A stretch of DNA of 64,000 bases, taken from positions 1-64,000 of the forward strand of contig NZ_JBFABE010000045.1 of NCBI RefSeq assembly GCF_040640155.1. The letters are read 5' to 3'. Positions 8,424-16,661 of the stretch are shown here, piece by piece. The number at the start of each line of letters is the position of its first letter. Position 1 is the first letter of the stretch. The stretch comes from Streptosporangium sp040640155. Lineage in GTDB: Bacteria > Actinomycetota > Actinomycetes > Streptosporangiales > Streptosporangiaceae. Below the pieces are notes generated by a model. It ran no database searches. It saw only the letters and a program-made list of their open reading frames with translations, and was not told the DNA's origin. The translations under genes were made by a program, and so were the position numbers.

Positions 8424-9363
8424 CCGTCAGGATCGCAGGCGCGATCACGGCGACGAACCCGCCGAAGTCACGCTCGAAGACCAGGGCCAGGATCACGGCC
8501 GTCACACCGTTCTGCTGGGCCAGCCCCAGGTGCACCCGGTCGATGACGGGCAGGCCGTGGGTGAGCGCCAGCGCCGCGACCATCTGCGCGGCGTACGCCG
8601 ACAGCCCGAGCAGCACGCCCATCCCCATGTTCGCCCCGCCGACGAGCAGCAGGCCCATCAGGAACGCCGAGAGCGCGAACGCCGCGCTCACCGCCCGGCC
8701 CAGCCAGCGCGCGTCCGGCAGGCGCAGGTAGAGACCGGCGGTCGCCAGGCCGAGCATCAGGGAGCTCCACGCGGCCGACGCGACCGCCCCGGCCGCGGCC
8801 AGGTAGGCCAGGACCGGCGGGGCCTTCCTGACCAGCCGCCACACCAGGTAGGCGACGATCGCGAACAGCGCGTTCCACCCCAGGTCGGCGAAGTAGGAGA
8901 CCGACAGGCCGCCCTGGCCCGAACCGCTCACCAGCGCCGCCGCGTAGACGGCCAGGATGATCGTCACCGGGTCGTCGAACGAGGACCAGGCCCCGAGGAT
9001 GGTCTTCGCCCGGCTCGACAGCCGGTCGTCCCGCATCACCCCGGCGACCGAGAGCGGGTCGATCTGGGCGACCACCACCGCCATGATCAGCGCCCGGGGG
9101 TCCCCGGAGACGAGGTAGACCACCCCGGCGATGAACGCCGCCTTGAGCAGCACCCCGACGGTGACCGCCAGCGTGATCAGCCGGGTGTGCTCCCTGGCCT
9201 CGGCGCGGTCGATGCCGTGCGTGCTGCCGTACAGGCCGATCGCCAGCAGCAGGCTGCTGAGGAGCACGTACGCGCCCGAGTGCTCCAGCTCGCGCAGGCC
9301 TCCCAGGTCGGCGGCCAGCCATCCCAGGCCGACAACGACGATCAAGAGCCCGATTCGGGCCAC
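8344..9363 (-). CDS. Cation/proton antiporter-like membrane protein
   Basis: A 339-aa protein with about 10-11 hydrophobic segments. The centre carries a VAQIDPLSVAGVM segment and SSFDDPVTIIL, which resemble the discontinuous-helix and Asp-containing motifs of CPA1/NhaP sodium-proton exchangers; this assignment is tentative. The GTG at 9363 has GAGGAG at normal spacing. It overlaps the end of the upstream membrane gene by 22 nt, so the two are translated together. Its 3' end runs 80 bp into the convergent SseB-like gene. Shorter than typical NhaP proteins (about 400-530 aa) and without a cytosolic C-terminal domain. Confidence 0.65.
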   Translation of the reverse strand: MARIGLLIVVVGLGWLAADLGGLRELEHSGAYVLLSSLLLAIGLYGSTHGIDRAEAREHTRLITLAVTVGVLLKAAFIAGVVYLVSGDPRALIMAVVVAQIDPLSVAGVMRDDRLSSRAKTILGAWSSFDDPVTIILAVYAAALVSGSGQGGLSVSYFADLGWNALFAIVAYLVWRLVRKAPPVLAYLAAAGAVASAAWSSLMLGLATAGLYLRLPDARWLGRAVSAAFALSAFLMGLLLVGGANMGMGVLLGLSAYAAQMVAALALTHGLPVIDRVHLGLAQQNGVTAVILALVFERDFGGFVAVIAPAILTVNLVHAAANRTADAWGARRSLPSAPR

Positions 9364-10334
9364 CGCTCACTCCTCGGGACGGAACGCAACTGCCCCGGCG
9401 AGGCGGGGGGACGCTTGCGCTGGCTGATCGGGGGGAGGCCGAAGTGCCCGCGGATCAGGTCCACGAGCTCGGCCATCTTGGCGTCGGCGGCGTCGACCCT
9501 GCGCTGGTCCAGGGTCACGCCGACCAGGTAGCGGGTCTCGTCGATCCAGTGCAGGTACATCGCCCCGCGCTCCACGTCGAGGACCGTCCGGATCAGGGAA
9601 CCGCCCTCCAGCCGCTGCAGTTGCCGGTTGAGCCGCTGGGTGAGCCAGCTGAGCTGGTTGCCCGCCTGGAGGTAGATCGTCCTGCGCTGCTCCTGGTCGG
9701 TCTCGTGGAAGAAGTGGGCGAGGTCGGCGTCGTCGAGCACGTCGACGTAGAAGCAGCACCGCTTGTCGGCGTAGTAGGCGACGAAGTGCAGGTCCTCCTG
9801 GTCGACCATGGCGACACAGCTCGTCAGGCTCTTCTCCACCGAGGGCCCGACGGAGGGCATCGTGCGGATCAGGATCTCCGACTCGCCGATCACCTTGCGC
9901 TTGGTGGAGGTCGGCAGCGGGCCCATCCCGGCCTCCAGGTAGGGCAGGTACAGGCCCCGCCGGTACTGGACGAGCAGGTAGACGCCGGTGACGACCGCGA
10001 ACACGCTGATGCCCGTGGTGATCAGTCCGTGCACCTCGCCCGGCACCCCGCCCCGCCAGAGCACCGGGCCGAAGGCCGCCACGAAGCCCAGCACGGCCTC
10101 GCCCGCCGCGGTGACGGTCAGGCCGACGACCAGCAGCACCGGCAGCCGTGCCCGGATCCGGCCGAGCACGGTGGCGATCAGGGCGAGCGTGACGATCACC
10201 GAGATCACGGTGACCGCGCGGGCCACGTCGTACTCCTCGCCCTCGATGTACCACGCGAGGAGTTCGAGCAGCACCGGCAGGAGGACGAGGGACGCGATGA
10301 TCGCGGGCAGCTTGCTGAAGCGGTCCGTGTCCAC
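9342..10334 (-). CDS. Membrane protein of unknown function with cytosolic C-terminal domain
   Basis: A 330-aa protein. Residues about 8-150 hold four or five hydrophobic segments; the rest is soluble and charged. The soluble part contains SVGPSVEKSL, FVAYYADKRCCFYVDVLDD, a Gln/Arg-rich helix and IDETRYLVGVTL, with no motif I can name. The GTG start at 10334 has GGAGGG about 9 nt upstream. Because it overlaps and precedes the antiporter-like gene, it may be a regulator or partner of that transporter; this is inference from order only. Confidence 0.6.
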   Translation of the reverse strand: MDTDRFSKLPAIIASLVLLPVLLELLAWYIEGEEYDVARAVTVISVIVTLALIATVLGRIRARLPVLLVVGLTVTAAGEAVLGFVAAFGPVLWRGGVPGEVHGLITTGISVFAVVTGVYLLVQYRRGLYLPYLEAGMGPLPTSTKRKVIGESEILIRTMPSVGPSVEKSLTSCVAMVDQEDLHFVAYYADKRCCFYVDVLDDADLAHFFHETDQEQRRTIYLQAGNQLSWLTQRLNRQLQRLEGGSLIRTVLDVERGAMYLHWIDETRYLVGVTLDQRRVDAADAKMAELVDLIRGHFGLPPISQRKRPPASPGQLRSVPRSERWPESGS

Positions 10335-10444
10335 GTCGTCGCACCCTCCGGGGGTAAGGGGGATGGGCCCTCAGCCTCCGTGATCGTCGCGGTTCCCGTC
10401 AATGACCTCGGAGGTCACCTGCCGCTCGCCGGGTGGCCTCGCCC

Positions 10445-10912
10445 TCACACCGGCGGGGGTCCCCCGGGGGCGTCGGGGCCGTCGGCGCGCAGTTCCCGGA
10501 CGACCGCGACGGCGTCGTCGGCCAGGTCGGCGGGGCAGCCCCAGTAGTCGTAGATCCCCCCGCCGGCGCGGTTGCTGCCGCAGACGACGAACACGCCGGT
10601 CCCCAGCCGGACCTTGAGACGGGTGGCCAGCCAGCCGACGAAACCGCTGTTGTCCAGGCCGGCGGGGAAGTGGAAGGAGAAGACGCCGAACCGCTCGACG
10701 TCACCGTGGTCGCGGGCGAACGGGACCAGGGCGCTCCAGCTCTCGTCGTCCCGGACCACCGCCAGCGTGTCGGCGGTGAGGGCGGGCGGACTGCCGGCCG
10801 GGGACTCCTCGAAGCACCAGAGGCCGTCGTGCACGACGAACTCGGCCGCGGCGATCACGCGTCGCAGGCGCGTCTCCGTCTCTTCCGCGGTCTCCATGCT
10901 GACGCTGACCAT
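10445..10912 (-). CDS. DUF6196 family protein
   Basis: A 155-aa soluble protein. The conserved core reads WSALVPFARD, FGVFSFHFPAGLDNSGFVGWLAT and GTGVFVVCGSN...GIYDYWGCP, the pattern of the DUF6196 family as I remember it. No function is known. It stands alone between the membrane-protein pair and the glyoxalase gene; the 110 bases between it and the membrane gene hold nothing I can identify. Confidence 0.65.
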   Translation of the reverse strand: MVSVSMETAEETETRLRRVIAAAEFVVHDGLWCFEESPAGSPPALTADTLAVVRDDESWSALVPFARDHGDVERFGVFSFHFPAGLDNSGFVGWLATRLKVRLGTGVFVVCGSNRAGGGIYDYWGCPADLADDAVAVVRELRADGPDAPGGPPPV

Positions 10913-10987
10913 GGGCGGGTCCCCTCTGCGTGCGGCCGTGATCCGTGGCGTCCCCGGGACGGCGGTCCACGTGGCCGTCCCCCGAGG

Positions 10988-11404
10988 TCAGGGATCAACG
11001 TAGCTGTCGGCGTACGCCGCCGTGGGCGCGGTGGGCGTGATCACGTCGATCAGGACGCCGTCGGGGTCGGCCACGATGAAGTGCCGCTGCCCGAAGTCCT
11101 CGTCGCGCAGCTCCAGTTCGGGCCGCAGTCCCTCGCGGACGACGAGCCGTTCCCACTCCGCGTCCACGTCCTCCACCTCGATGTTGAGCAGCAGTCCCCG
11201 CACGGGGAGGCGGTAGGCCTCGGGCAGCGTCGGGTGACGGTGGTCGAGCAGCGCGAGTTCGTACGACGGCGTCCCCGGCCGCCGGAGGCTCACGTACCAG
11301 TCGGCCTCGAACGTCGTCTCGAAACCCAGCAGGCCGGTGTAGAAATCGCGGGACCGCTCGAGCCGCGAGGTGCAGATGACGGGATAGAAGCTGGTCAGCC
11401 TCAT
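10988..11404 (-). CDS. Glyoxalase/bleomycin-resistance/dioxygenase (VOC) family protein
   Basis: A 138-aa VOC-fold protein: N-terminal SRLERSRDFYTGLLGFE, a middle strand pair LNIEVEDVDAEWERL, and the C-terminal metal-side motif FIVADPDGVLIDVI. VOC proteins bind a metal and act as isomerases, dioxygenases or drug-binding resistance proteins; the substrate here is not evident. The ATG at 11404 has GAAAGGAG 5 nt upstream. It is divergent from a TetR gene across a promoter region with two palindromic operators, so it is probably induced by a small ligand of that repressor. Confidence 0.85.
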   Translation of the reverse strand: MRLTSFYPVICTSRLERSRDFYTGLLGFETTFEADWYVSLRRPGTPSYELALLDHRHPTLPEAYRLPVRGLLLNIEVEDVDAEWERLVVREGLRPELELRDEDFGQRHFIVADPDGVLIDVITPTAPTAAYADSYVDP

Positions 11405-11418
11405 GAGAGCTCCTTTCA

Positions 11419-11433
11419 CATACCGTTGGTATG
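11419..11433. promoter_or_regulatory. TetR operator 1
   Basis: CATACCGTTGGTATG is a perfect 6-bp-arm palindrome (CATACC/GGTATG). It lies between the putative glyoxalase promoter and the glyoxalase ribosome binding site, so a bound repressor would block that gene. Confidence 0.75.
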
Positions 11434-11439
11434 TGAGGG

Positions 11440-11446
11440 TACGCTA
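11440..11446. promoter_or_regulatory. Overlapping divergent -10 boxes
   Basis: On the plus strand TACGCT (11440-11445) is a candidate -10 for the TetR gene. On the minus strand TAGCGT (11446-11441) is a candidate -10 for the glyoxalase gene. The two share five base pairs, and each would initiate inside the flanking operator. Confidence 0.5.
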
Positions 11447-11450
11447 TTGG

Positions 11451-11465
11451 CGTACCGTCGGTATG
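11451..11465. promoter_or_regulatory. TetR operator 2
   Basis: CGTACCGTCGGTATG is nearly identical to operator 1. Its start is 32 bp away, about three helical turns, so two repressor dimers would bind the same DNA face. It lies just upstream of the TetR ribosome binding site. Confidence 0.75.
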
Positions 11466-11483
11466 TCAATGAGCGGAGGCGGG

Positions 11484-12074
11484 ATGAGGGACGGCGGCAG
11501 GGCCCGGCAGCGCGAGCAGACCAGGCAGGCCCTTCTCCGTGAGGGCAGGCGCCTGTTCGCGACGCTGGGCTACGGGGCGGTGGGCCTGTCGGAGGTCGTC
11601 CGCGCCGCCGGGGTCACCAAGGGCGCGCTCTACCACCACTTCGACGGCAAGGCCGCCCTGTTCCGCGCGGTCCTGGAGCAGGTCCAGGAGGAGGTGGCCG
11701 AGGAGGTGGCCGCGACCGCCGACGCCCAGGACGATCCGTGGGCGCGGCTGGTCGCCGGATGCCAGGCCTTCCTCAACGCCGGGACCGCCCCGGACGTCCG
11801 GCAGATCATGCTCGTCGACGGCCCCGCCGTCCTGGGCTGGGCCGAATGGCGCGCGCTGGACGAGGCGGCCTCCGCCCGCCATCTGGCCGAGGCGCTCACC
11901 GCCCTGATCGACGCGGGAACGATCGCCCGGCAGCCCGTCGCGCCGCTGACCCACCTGCTGTCGGGGGCCATGAACGAGGCGGCCCTGTGGCTGGCCGGCT
12001 CCGAGGATCCCGAGGACCTCGCCGCGACCAGGGCCGCCCTGTCGCGGATGCTGGAGTCACTGCGCGCCGCCTGA
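11484..12074 (+). CDS. TetR/AcrR family transcriptional regulator
   Basis: A 196-aa repressor. The N-terminal HTH covers about residues 10-55: TRQALLREGRRLFATLGY, VVRAAGVTKGALYHHFDGKAALF. The C-terminal ligand domain is of the type that starts with a VAGCQAFLNA helix and has QIMLVDGPAVLGWAEWR. The ATG at 11484 was chosen because GGAGG lies 4 nt upstream; earlier ATGs fall within the operator. It very likely represses itself and the divergent glyoxalase gene through the two palindromes. Confidence 0.93.
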   Translation: MRDGGRARQREQTRQALLREGRRLFATLGYGAVGLSEVVRAAGVTKGALYHHFDGKAALFRAVLEQVQEEVAEEVAATADAQDDPWARLVAGCQAFLNAGTAPDVRQIMLVDGPAVLGWAEWRALDEAASARHLAEALTALIDAGTIARQPVAPLTHLLSGAMNEAALWLAGSEDPEDLAATRAALSRMLESLRAA

Positions 12075-12098
12075 CCTCGCGCCTCCGCCGCCAGGGGT

Positions 12099-12160
12099 TC
12101 CGATCGTGGAAGGTCGCGGGCGCGGGGGATCCGATCGTGGAAGGTCACGGGCGCGGGGGA
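12099..12160. repeat. 31-bp tandem repeat, two copies
   Basis: The 31-bp unit starting tccgatcgtggaaggtc occurs at 12099-12129 and 12130-12160 with a single G/A difference. It fills the gap between the TetR gene and the promoter of the prepilin peptidase. Confidence 0.85.
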
Positions 12161-12171
12161 GAGGCGCGGGT

Positions 12172-12177
12172 TATCGT
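12172..12177 (+). promoter_or_regulatory. -10 box TATCGT, leaderless promoter
   Basis: TATCGT lies exactly 6 nt before the ATG at 12184, and no ribosome binding site precedes that ATG. It may drive the prepilin peptidase and the aro genes. Confidence 0.6.
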
Positions 12178-12183
12178 CGCCCC

Positions 12184-12978
12184 ATGACCCCCCAGGCCTC
12201 GCTCGCGCTCCTCACCGTCCTGGCGGGCCTGGCGGGCCTGGCGATCGGGTCCTGGACGCGACGCCTGGTGGTCCTGTACGCGGCGCCCGATCCGGTGGCC
12301 GGGCCGGGAAGGTCCGGCCGGTCCCGCCCGACGACCGGGACGGGAAGGCCCGGCCGCTCCCACCCGGTGGCCGAGACCGGACGGCCCGGACGCCCTCACC
12401 CGGCGGCGGGCGCCGTCGAGGCGGTCACCGCCGTGGTGCTGGCCGCCCTGGCCCTGCGCGCGCAATGGCCCGGCATATCCGGCATGACCGACGGGGCCGG
12501 GGTGACGCCGGCCGGAAGGGCGGCGGAGCTGCTCGCCTTCGGCTGGCTGGCCACGGTGGCCGTCGTCCTGGTCTTCGTGGACGCGGCCGTCCACCGGCTG
12601 CCCGACCGGCTCACCCTGGCCGCCTACCTGGGCACCGCCGCCCCGCTGGCCGCGTCGGCCCTCGCCGACGGCCGCCTCGCCGACCTGCGGGGAGCCGCGC
12701 TCGGCGGCCTCGCCCTGGTGGGGTTCTACCTGGTTCTCTTCCTGATCAACCCGGCGGGCATGGGGCTGGGCGACGTCAAGTTCGCCGGGAGCCTGGGCAC
12801 CGCCCTCGGCTGGCTGGGCTGGGACACCCTGGTGACCGGTGCCTTCCTCGGCCTGGTGGCCGGCGGCCTGTACGGGGCCGTCCTGATGCTCCTGCGCCGC
12901 GCGGGCCGCAAGAGCGAGATCCCCTTCGGCCCGTTCATGGCGGCGGGCGCCCTGGCCGCCGTTCTCACCGCGCTCTGA
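12184..12978 (+). CDS. A24 family (type IV prepilin) peptidase
   Basis: A 264-aa polytopic membrane protein. The first hydrophobic segment is followed by a Pro/Gly/Arg-rich loop (about 36-75), then five or six membrane segments. It has the two aspartates of the family: the first in VFVDAAVHRLPDRLT and the second in the GxGD motif GMGLGDVKFAG. It would cleave leader peptides of prepilin-like substrates (Flp/Tad or competence-type pili) at the membrane. The N-terminal methyltransferase domain of Gram-negative PilD is absent, as is usual in actinomycetes. In many actinobacteria this gene sits just upstream of aroC, as here; no pilin genes are in the window. Confidence 0.88.
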   Translation: MTPQASLALLTVLAGLAGLAIGSWTRRLVVLYAAPDPVAGPGRSGRSRPTTGTGRPGRSHPVAETGRPGRPHPAAGAVEAVTAVVLAALALRAQWPGISGMTDGAGVTPAGRAAELLAFGWLATVAVVLVFVDAAVHRLPDRLTLAAYLGTAAPLAASALADGRLADLRGAALGGLALVGFYLVLFLINPAGMGLGDVKFAGSLGTALGWLGWDTLVTGAFLGLVAGGLYGAVLMLLRRAGRKSEIPFGPFMAAGALAAVLTAL

Positions 12979-13066
12979 CGCTCCCGTACGGCCCGGCGGG
13001 CGCGGGCGCGTCTCAACCCGTGAACCCGGGCCATTCCAGTGGGCGGCACGTGGAAGACTTGTCACC

Positions 13067-14245
13067 ATGTTGCGCTGGTTGACCGCCGGAGAGTCCCACG
13101 GCCCCGAGCTCGTCGCGATCCTGGAAGGGTTGCCCGCCGGGGTGGAGGTGACCACGGCCCAGTTGGGCGAGGCGCTGCGCCGCCGCCGCCTCGGCTACGG
13201 CCGCGGGGCGCGGATGAAGTTCGAGCAGGACCTCGTCACGATCGTGGGCGGGGTCCGCCACGGCCGCACCCTCGGCAGCCCCGTCGCCATCCGCGTCGGC
13301 AACACCGAGTGGCCCAAGTGGGAGACGGTCATGGCGGCCGACCCCGTCGACCCGGCGGTGCTGGAGGGCCAGGCGCGCAACGCGCCGCGTTCCCGCCCCC
13401 GCCCGGGCCACGCCGACCTCGCCGGCATGCAGAAGTACGGCTTCGACGACGCGCGCCCGGTGCTCGACCGGGCCAGCGCCCGGGAGACCGCCGCCCGCGT
13501 CGCGCTCGGCCAGGTGGCGCGGAGCTTCCTCAAGCAGGCCCTCGACGTCGACATCGTCAGCCACGTCGTCTCGATCGGCGGGGCCGCGGCCACCCGGGGC
13601 GTCCTGCCGGGACCCGGCGACCTGGAGGCGATCGACGCCGACCCGGTGCGCTGCGCCGACCCCGAGGGCAGCGCCGCGATGGTCGCCGAGATCGACAGGG
13701 CCCACAAGGACGGCGACACCCTCGGCGGCGTCGTCGAGGTCGTCGCCTACGGCCTGCCGCCGGGCCTGGGCAGCTACACCCACTGGGACCGCCGCCTCGA
13801 CGCCCGCCTCGCGGCCGGGCTGATGGGCATCCAGGCGATCAAGGGCGTCGCGGTCGGGGACGGCTTCGAGACGGCCCGCCGTCCGGGCTCCCAGGCCCAC
13901 GACGAGATCGAGAACACCGAGGGCGGCATCCGCCGGATCACCAACCGGGCCGGCGGCGTCGAGGGCGGCATGACCAACGGCGAGCCGCTGCGCGTCAGCG
14001 CCGCGATGAAGCCGATCTCCACCGTCCCCAGGGCGCTGGCCACCGTCGACGTGCTGACCGGCGAGGCCGCCAAGGCCCACCACGAGCGTTCCGACGTGTG
14101 CGCGGTCCCGGCCGCCGCGATCGTCGCCGAGGCGATGGTCGCGCTGATCGTGGCCGACGCCGTGATCGAGAAGTTCGGCGGGGACTCCGTCGACGAGGTC
14201 GCCCGCAACCTGTCCGGCTACCTCTCGTCATTGGTGATCAAGTGA
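13067..14245 (+). CDS. aroC: Chorismate synthase
   Basis: A 392-aa enzyme of the expected length converting EPSP to chorismate with reduced FMN, the last step of the shikimate pathway. Signatures: GESHGPELVAILEG, RRRLGYGRGARMKFE, RPGHADLAGMQKYG, SARETAARVALG, and the C-terminal EVARNLSGYL. The ATG at 13067 has no clear ribosome binding site. Two further shikimate genes follow within 700 bp, so it heads the aro operon. Confidence 0.98.
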   Translation: MLRWLTAGESHGPELVAILEGLPAGVEVTTAQLGEALRRRRLGYGRGARMKFEQDLVTIVGGVRHGRTLGSPVAIRVGNTEWPKWETVMAADPVDPAVLEGQARNAPRSRPRPGHADLAGMQKYGFDDARPVLDRASARETAARVALGQVARSFLKQALDVDIVSHVVSIGGAAATRGVLPGPGDLEAIDADPVRCADPEGSAAMVAEIDRAHKDGDTLGGVVEVVAYGLPPGLGSYTHWDRRLDARLAAGLMGIQAIKGVAVGDGFETARRPGSQAHDEIENTEGGIRRITNRAGGVEGGMTNGEPLRVSAAMKPISTVPRALATVDVLTGEAAKAHHERSDVCAVPAAAIVAEAMVALIVADAVIEKFGGDSVDEVARNLSGYLSSLVIK

Positions 14246-14309
14246 GCGGGTCCCGGCACCGGGGAGCCTCCGGCCTCCCGGCGCGCGGCCCGCGGTCCGA
14301 GGAGAACAC

Positions 14310-14813
14310 GTGAGTCCCCGAGCAGTGCTGATCGGCCCTCCGGGGTCGGGTAAGTCCACCGCCGGACGGCTCCTGGCCGACCGGCTCGGCCTGGCCTTCC
14401 GCGACACCGACGCCGACGTGGAGCTCACGGCGGGCAAGCCGGTGAGCGACGTCTTCATCGAGGACGGCGAGGAGACCTTCCGCGCGTTGGAGGCCGACGC
14501 CGTGCGGCTGGCGCTGGCCGAGCACGACGGCGTGCTCGCCCTCGGCGGCGGCGCGATCCTCTCCGAGGCAACCCGCGACCTGCTGGCCGGCCACCAGGTC
14601 GTCTACCTGGAGGTCGGCCTCTCCAGCGCCGTGCAGCGGGTGGGCCTGGCGTCGGCACGTCCGCTGCTCGTGCTGAACCCCCGCAGCCAGCTCAAGAAAC
14701 TGATGGACGCCCGCCGCCCCCTCTACAGTGGTCTCGCCACGATCACCGTGGCGACCGACGACCGTTCCCCGGCGGAGGTCGTGGACGAGATCGTCGCGCG
14801 CCTGAAGGAGTGA
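14310..14813 (+). CDS. aroK: Shikimate kinase
   Basis: A 167-aa P-loop kinase phosphorylating shikimate at O-3 with ATP. Walker A GPPGSGKST (about 8-16), the shikimate-binding Asp in FRDTDADVE, the GEETFRALE segment, ALGGGAI, and the lid Arg in SARPLL are all present. The GTG at 14310 has GAGGAG 5 nt upstream. It lies 64 nt after aroC. Confidence 0.97.
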   Translation: MSPRAVLIGPPGSGKSTAGRLLADRLGLAFRDTDADVELTAGKPVSDVFIEDGEETFRALEADAVRLALAEHDGVLALGGGAILSEATRDLLAGHQVVYLEVGLSSAVQRVGLASARPLLVLNPRSQLKKLMDARRPLYSGLATITVATDDRSPAEVVDEIVARLKE

Positions 14814-14919
14814 CCGTGACCGGGTGCCGACGCGCCCGCCCATGCGGCCACCGGAACAACTCACCACGGAGTCCTCACGTGTTCCTGAACGCAGCCCGCC
14901 CGCCCATGGCCGGTGACTG

Positions 14920-15996
14920 GTGACCGTCACCCGGATCTCCGTGAAGGGCGAGAGCCCGTACGACGTGGTGGTCGGCGCCGGGGTGCTCGGTGAGCTTCCC
15001 GGCCTGCTGGGCGCGGGGGTCCGCACGGTCGCCGTGATCCACCCGGAGGGCCTGCCGGAGATCGCCCGTCCGGTCTGCGGCGCGGTCGAGGCGGCCGGGT
15101 ACGAGGTCGTCCCGCTGCCGGTGCCCGACGCCGAGCGCGCCAAGACGGCCGAGGTGGCCGCCGCGCTGTGGTCCGCCTTCGGCCGCGCGGGCATGACGCG
15201 CTCCGACGCCGTGGTCGGCGTCGGCGGCGGCGCCACCACCGACCTGGCCGGGTTCGCCGCCGCCACCTGGCTGCGCGGCGTCAAGGTCGTGCAGGTGCCG
15301 ACGACCCTGCTGGGCATGGTCGACGCGGCGGTGGGCGGCAAGACCGGCATCAACACCCCCGAGGGCAAGAACCTGGTCGGGTCCTTCCACCCGCCGGCCG
15401 GGGTCCTGTGCGACCTGGCCACGCTGGTCTCGGTGCCCCGCGACGACTACGTGGGCGGCCTCGCGGAGATCATCAAGGGCGGGTTCATCGCCGACCCGGA
15501 GATCCTCACGCTCATCGAGGACGACCCGGAGGGCGCCCGGCTCCCCGAGGGGCGGCACACCCGGGAGCTGATCGAGCGGAAGATCCAGGTCAAGGCCGAC
15601 GTCGTCGGCGCCGACCTGCGCGAGAGCGGCCTCCGGGAGATCCTCAACTACGGCCACACCCTGGCCCACGCCATCGAGCGCGTCGAGGACTACCGGATGC
15701 GCCACGGCGAGGCCGTCGCGATCGGCATGGTCTACGCGGCCGAGCTGTCCCGCCTGGACGGCAGGATCGGCGCCGACCTGGTGGAGCGCACCCGGTCCGT
15801 ACTGACCTCCGTGGGCCTGCCCACCGCCTACCGCCGCGAGGCCTGGCCCGAGCTGCGCGACCACATGCGCCTCGACAAGAAGAGCCGCGGCGCCACGCTG
15901 CGCTTCGTCCTGCTCGACGGCCTGGCCAAGGTCTCCCCGCTGGTGGACCCGCCCGAGGAGCTCCTCGAGGCGGCCTACCACGAGGTCGCCCGATGA
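14920..15996 (+). CDS. aroB: 3-dehydroquinate synthase
   Basis: A 358-aa NAD- and metal-dependent enzyme forming 3-dehydroquinate from DAHP. Visible motifs: VVGVGGGATTDLAGFAAATW (nucleotide and active site), VPTTLLGMVDAAVGGKTGIN, LNYGHTLAHAIE with the metal-binding His, and RHGEAVAIGM-like text at about 265. The GTG at 14920 is the only start in frame after an upstream stop, but it has a poor ribosome binding site; the 106 nt after aroK hold nothing else. Its stop overlaps an ATG (ATGA) that opens a 62-codon Pro/Arg-rich frame running to aroQ, probably not a real gene. Confidence 0.97.
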   Translation: MTVTRISVKGESPYDVVVGAGVLGELPGLLGAGVRTVAVIHPEGLPEIARPVCGAVEAAGYEVVPLPVPDAERAKTAEVAAALWSAFGRAGMTRSDAVVGVGGGATTDLAGFAAATWLRGVKVVQVPTTLLGMVDAAVGGKTGINTPEGKNLVGSFHPPAGVLCDLATLVSVPRDDYVGGLAEIIKGGFIADPEILTLIEDDPEGARLPEGRHTRELIERKIQVKADVVGADLRESGLREILNYGHTLAHAIERVEDYRMRHGEAVAIGMVYAAELSRLDGRIGADLVERTRSVLTSVGLPTAYRREAWPELRDHMRLDKKSRGATLRFVLLDGLAKVSPLVDPPEELLEAAYHEVAR

Positions 15997-16185
15997 ACCC
16001 CGCGGGCCCGGCGACCCCGGCGATCCCGGCGAGTCGGATGAACCGGACGAGCCGGACGAGCCCGGTGGGCGGGCCCGGCCGGTCCGGTGACGCGGGGAGC
16101 GCCCGGCGGGAGGCCGGGAAGAGCCCGGCGAGGAACGTCGGCCGCGCGGCGGGCGCGCGGCCACCGAGGAGCGGTGAGTGATCCG

Positions 16186-16620
16186 ATGAGACCCGTCTAC
16201 GTGCTCAACGGCCCCAACCTGGGGCGGCTCGGCACCCGGGAGCCGGACGTCTACGGCGCGGAGACCTTCGCCGACCTGGCGGCGCTCTGCCGGGAGACCG
16301 GCAGGGAGCTCGGCCTCTCGGTCGACGTACGGCAGACCGACGACGAGGGGGAGATGCTCGGCTGGCTGCACGAGGCGGCCGACGGCCGGATCCCGGTGGT
16401 GCTGAACCCGGCCGCGTTCACCCACTACTCCTACGCGCTGCGTGACGCCATCGCCCAGCGCACCGCCCCGCTGGTGGAGGTGCACATCTCCAACCCGGCC
16501 GCGCGGGAGGAGTTCCGGCACAACTCGGTGGTGGCCTCGGTGGCCACCGGCACCATCGCGGGCTTCGGCCTGAGGTCCTACGTGCTGGCCCTGCACGCCA
16601 TCGCCGACGACACCGTCTGA
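16186..16620 (+). CDS. aroQ: 3-dehydroquinate dehydratase, type II
   Basis: A 144-aa dodecameric type II dehydroquinase that removes water from 3-dehydroquinate. It has VLNGPNLGRLGTREPDVYG with the catalytic Tyr, NPAAFTHYSYALRDA, EVHISNPAAREEFRHNS with the catalytic His, and a GxGxxSY-like C-terminus. A GTG at 16174 adds four residues; GAGGAG lies 2 nt before the GTG and 14 nt before the ATG, so neither spacing is ideal. It ends the aro operon. DAHP synthase, aroE and aroA are not in the window. Confidence 0.96.
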   Translation: MRPVYVLNGPNLGRLGTREPDVYGAETFADLAALCRETGRELGLSVDVRQTDDEGEMLGWLHEAADGRIPVVLNPAAFTHYSYALRDAIAQRTAPLVEVHISNPAAREEFRHNSVVASVATGTIAGFGLRSYVLALHAIADDTV

Positions 16621-16661
16621 GCCGCGTCCCGTCCGAGCCGCGAGCCCGGCCGAGCCCCGGT

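Noticed and set aside
15993..16181. 62-codon frame between aroB and aroQ with ATGA overlap
   Set aside because: Pro/Arg/Ser-rich with no family resemblance. Most likely spacer sequence, although it could help couple translation of aroQ.
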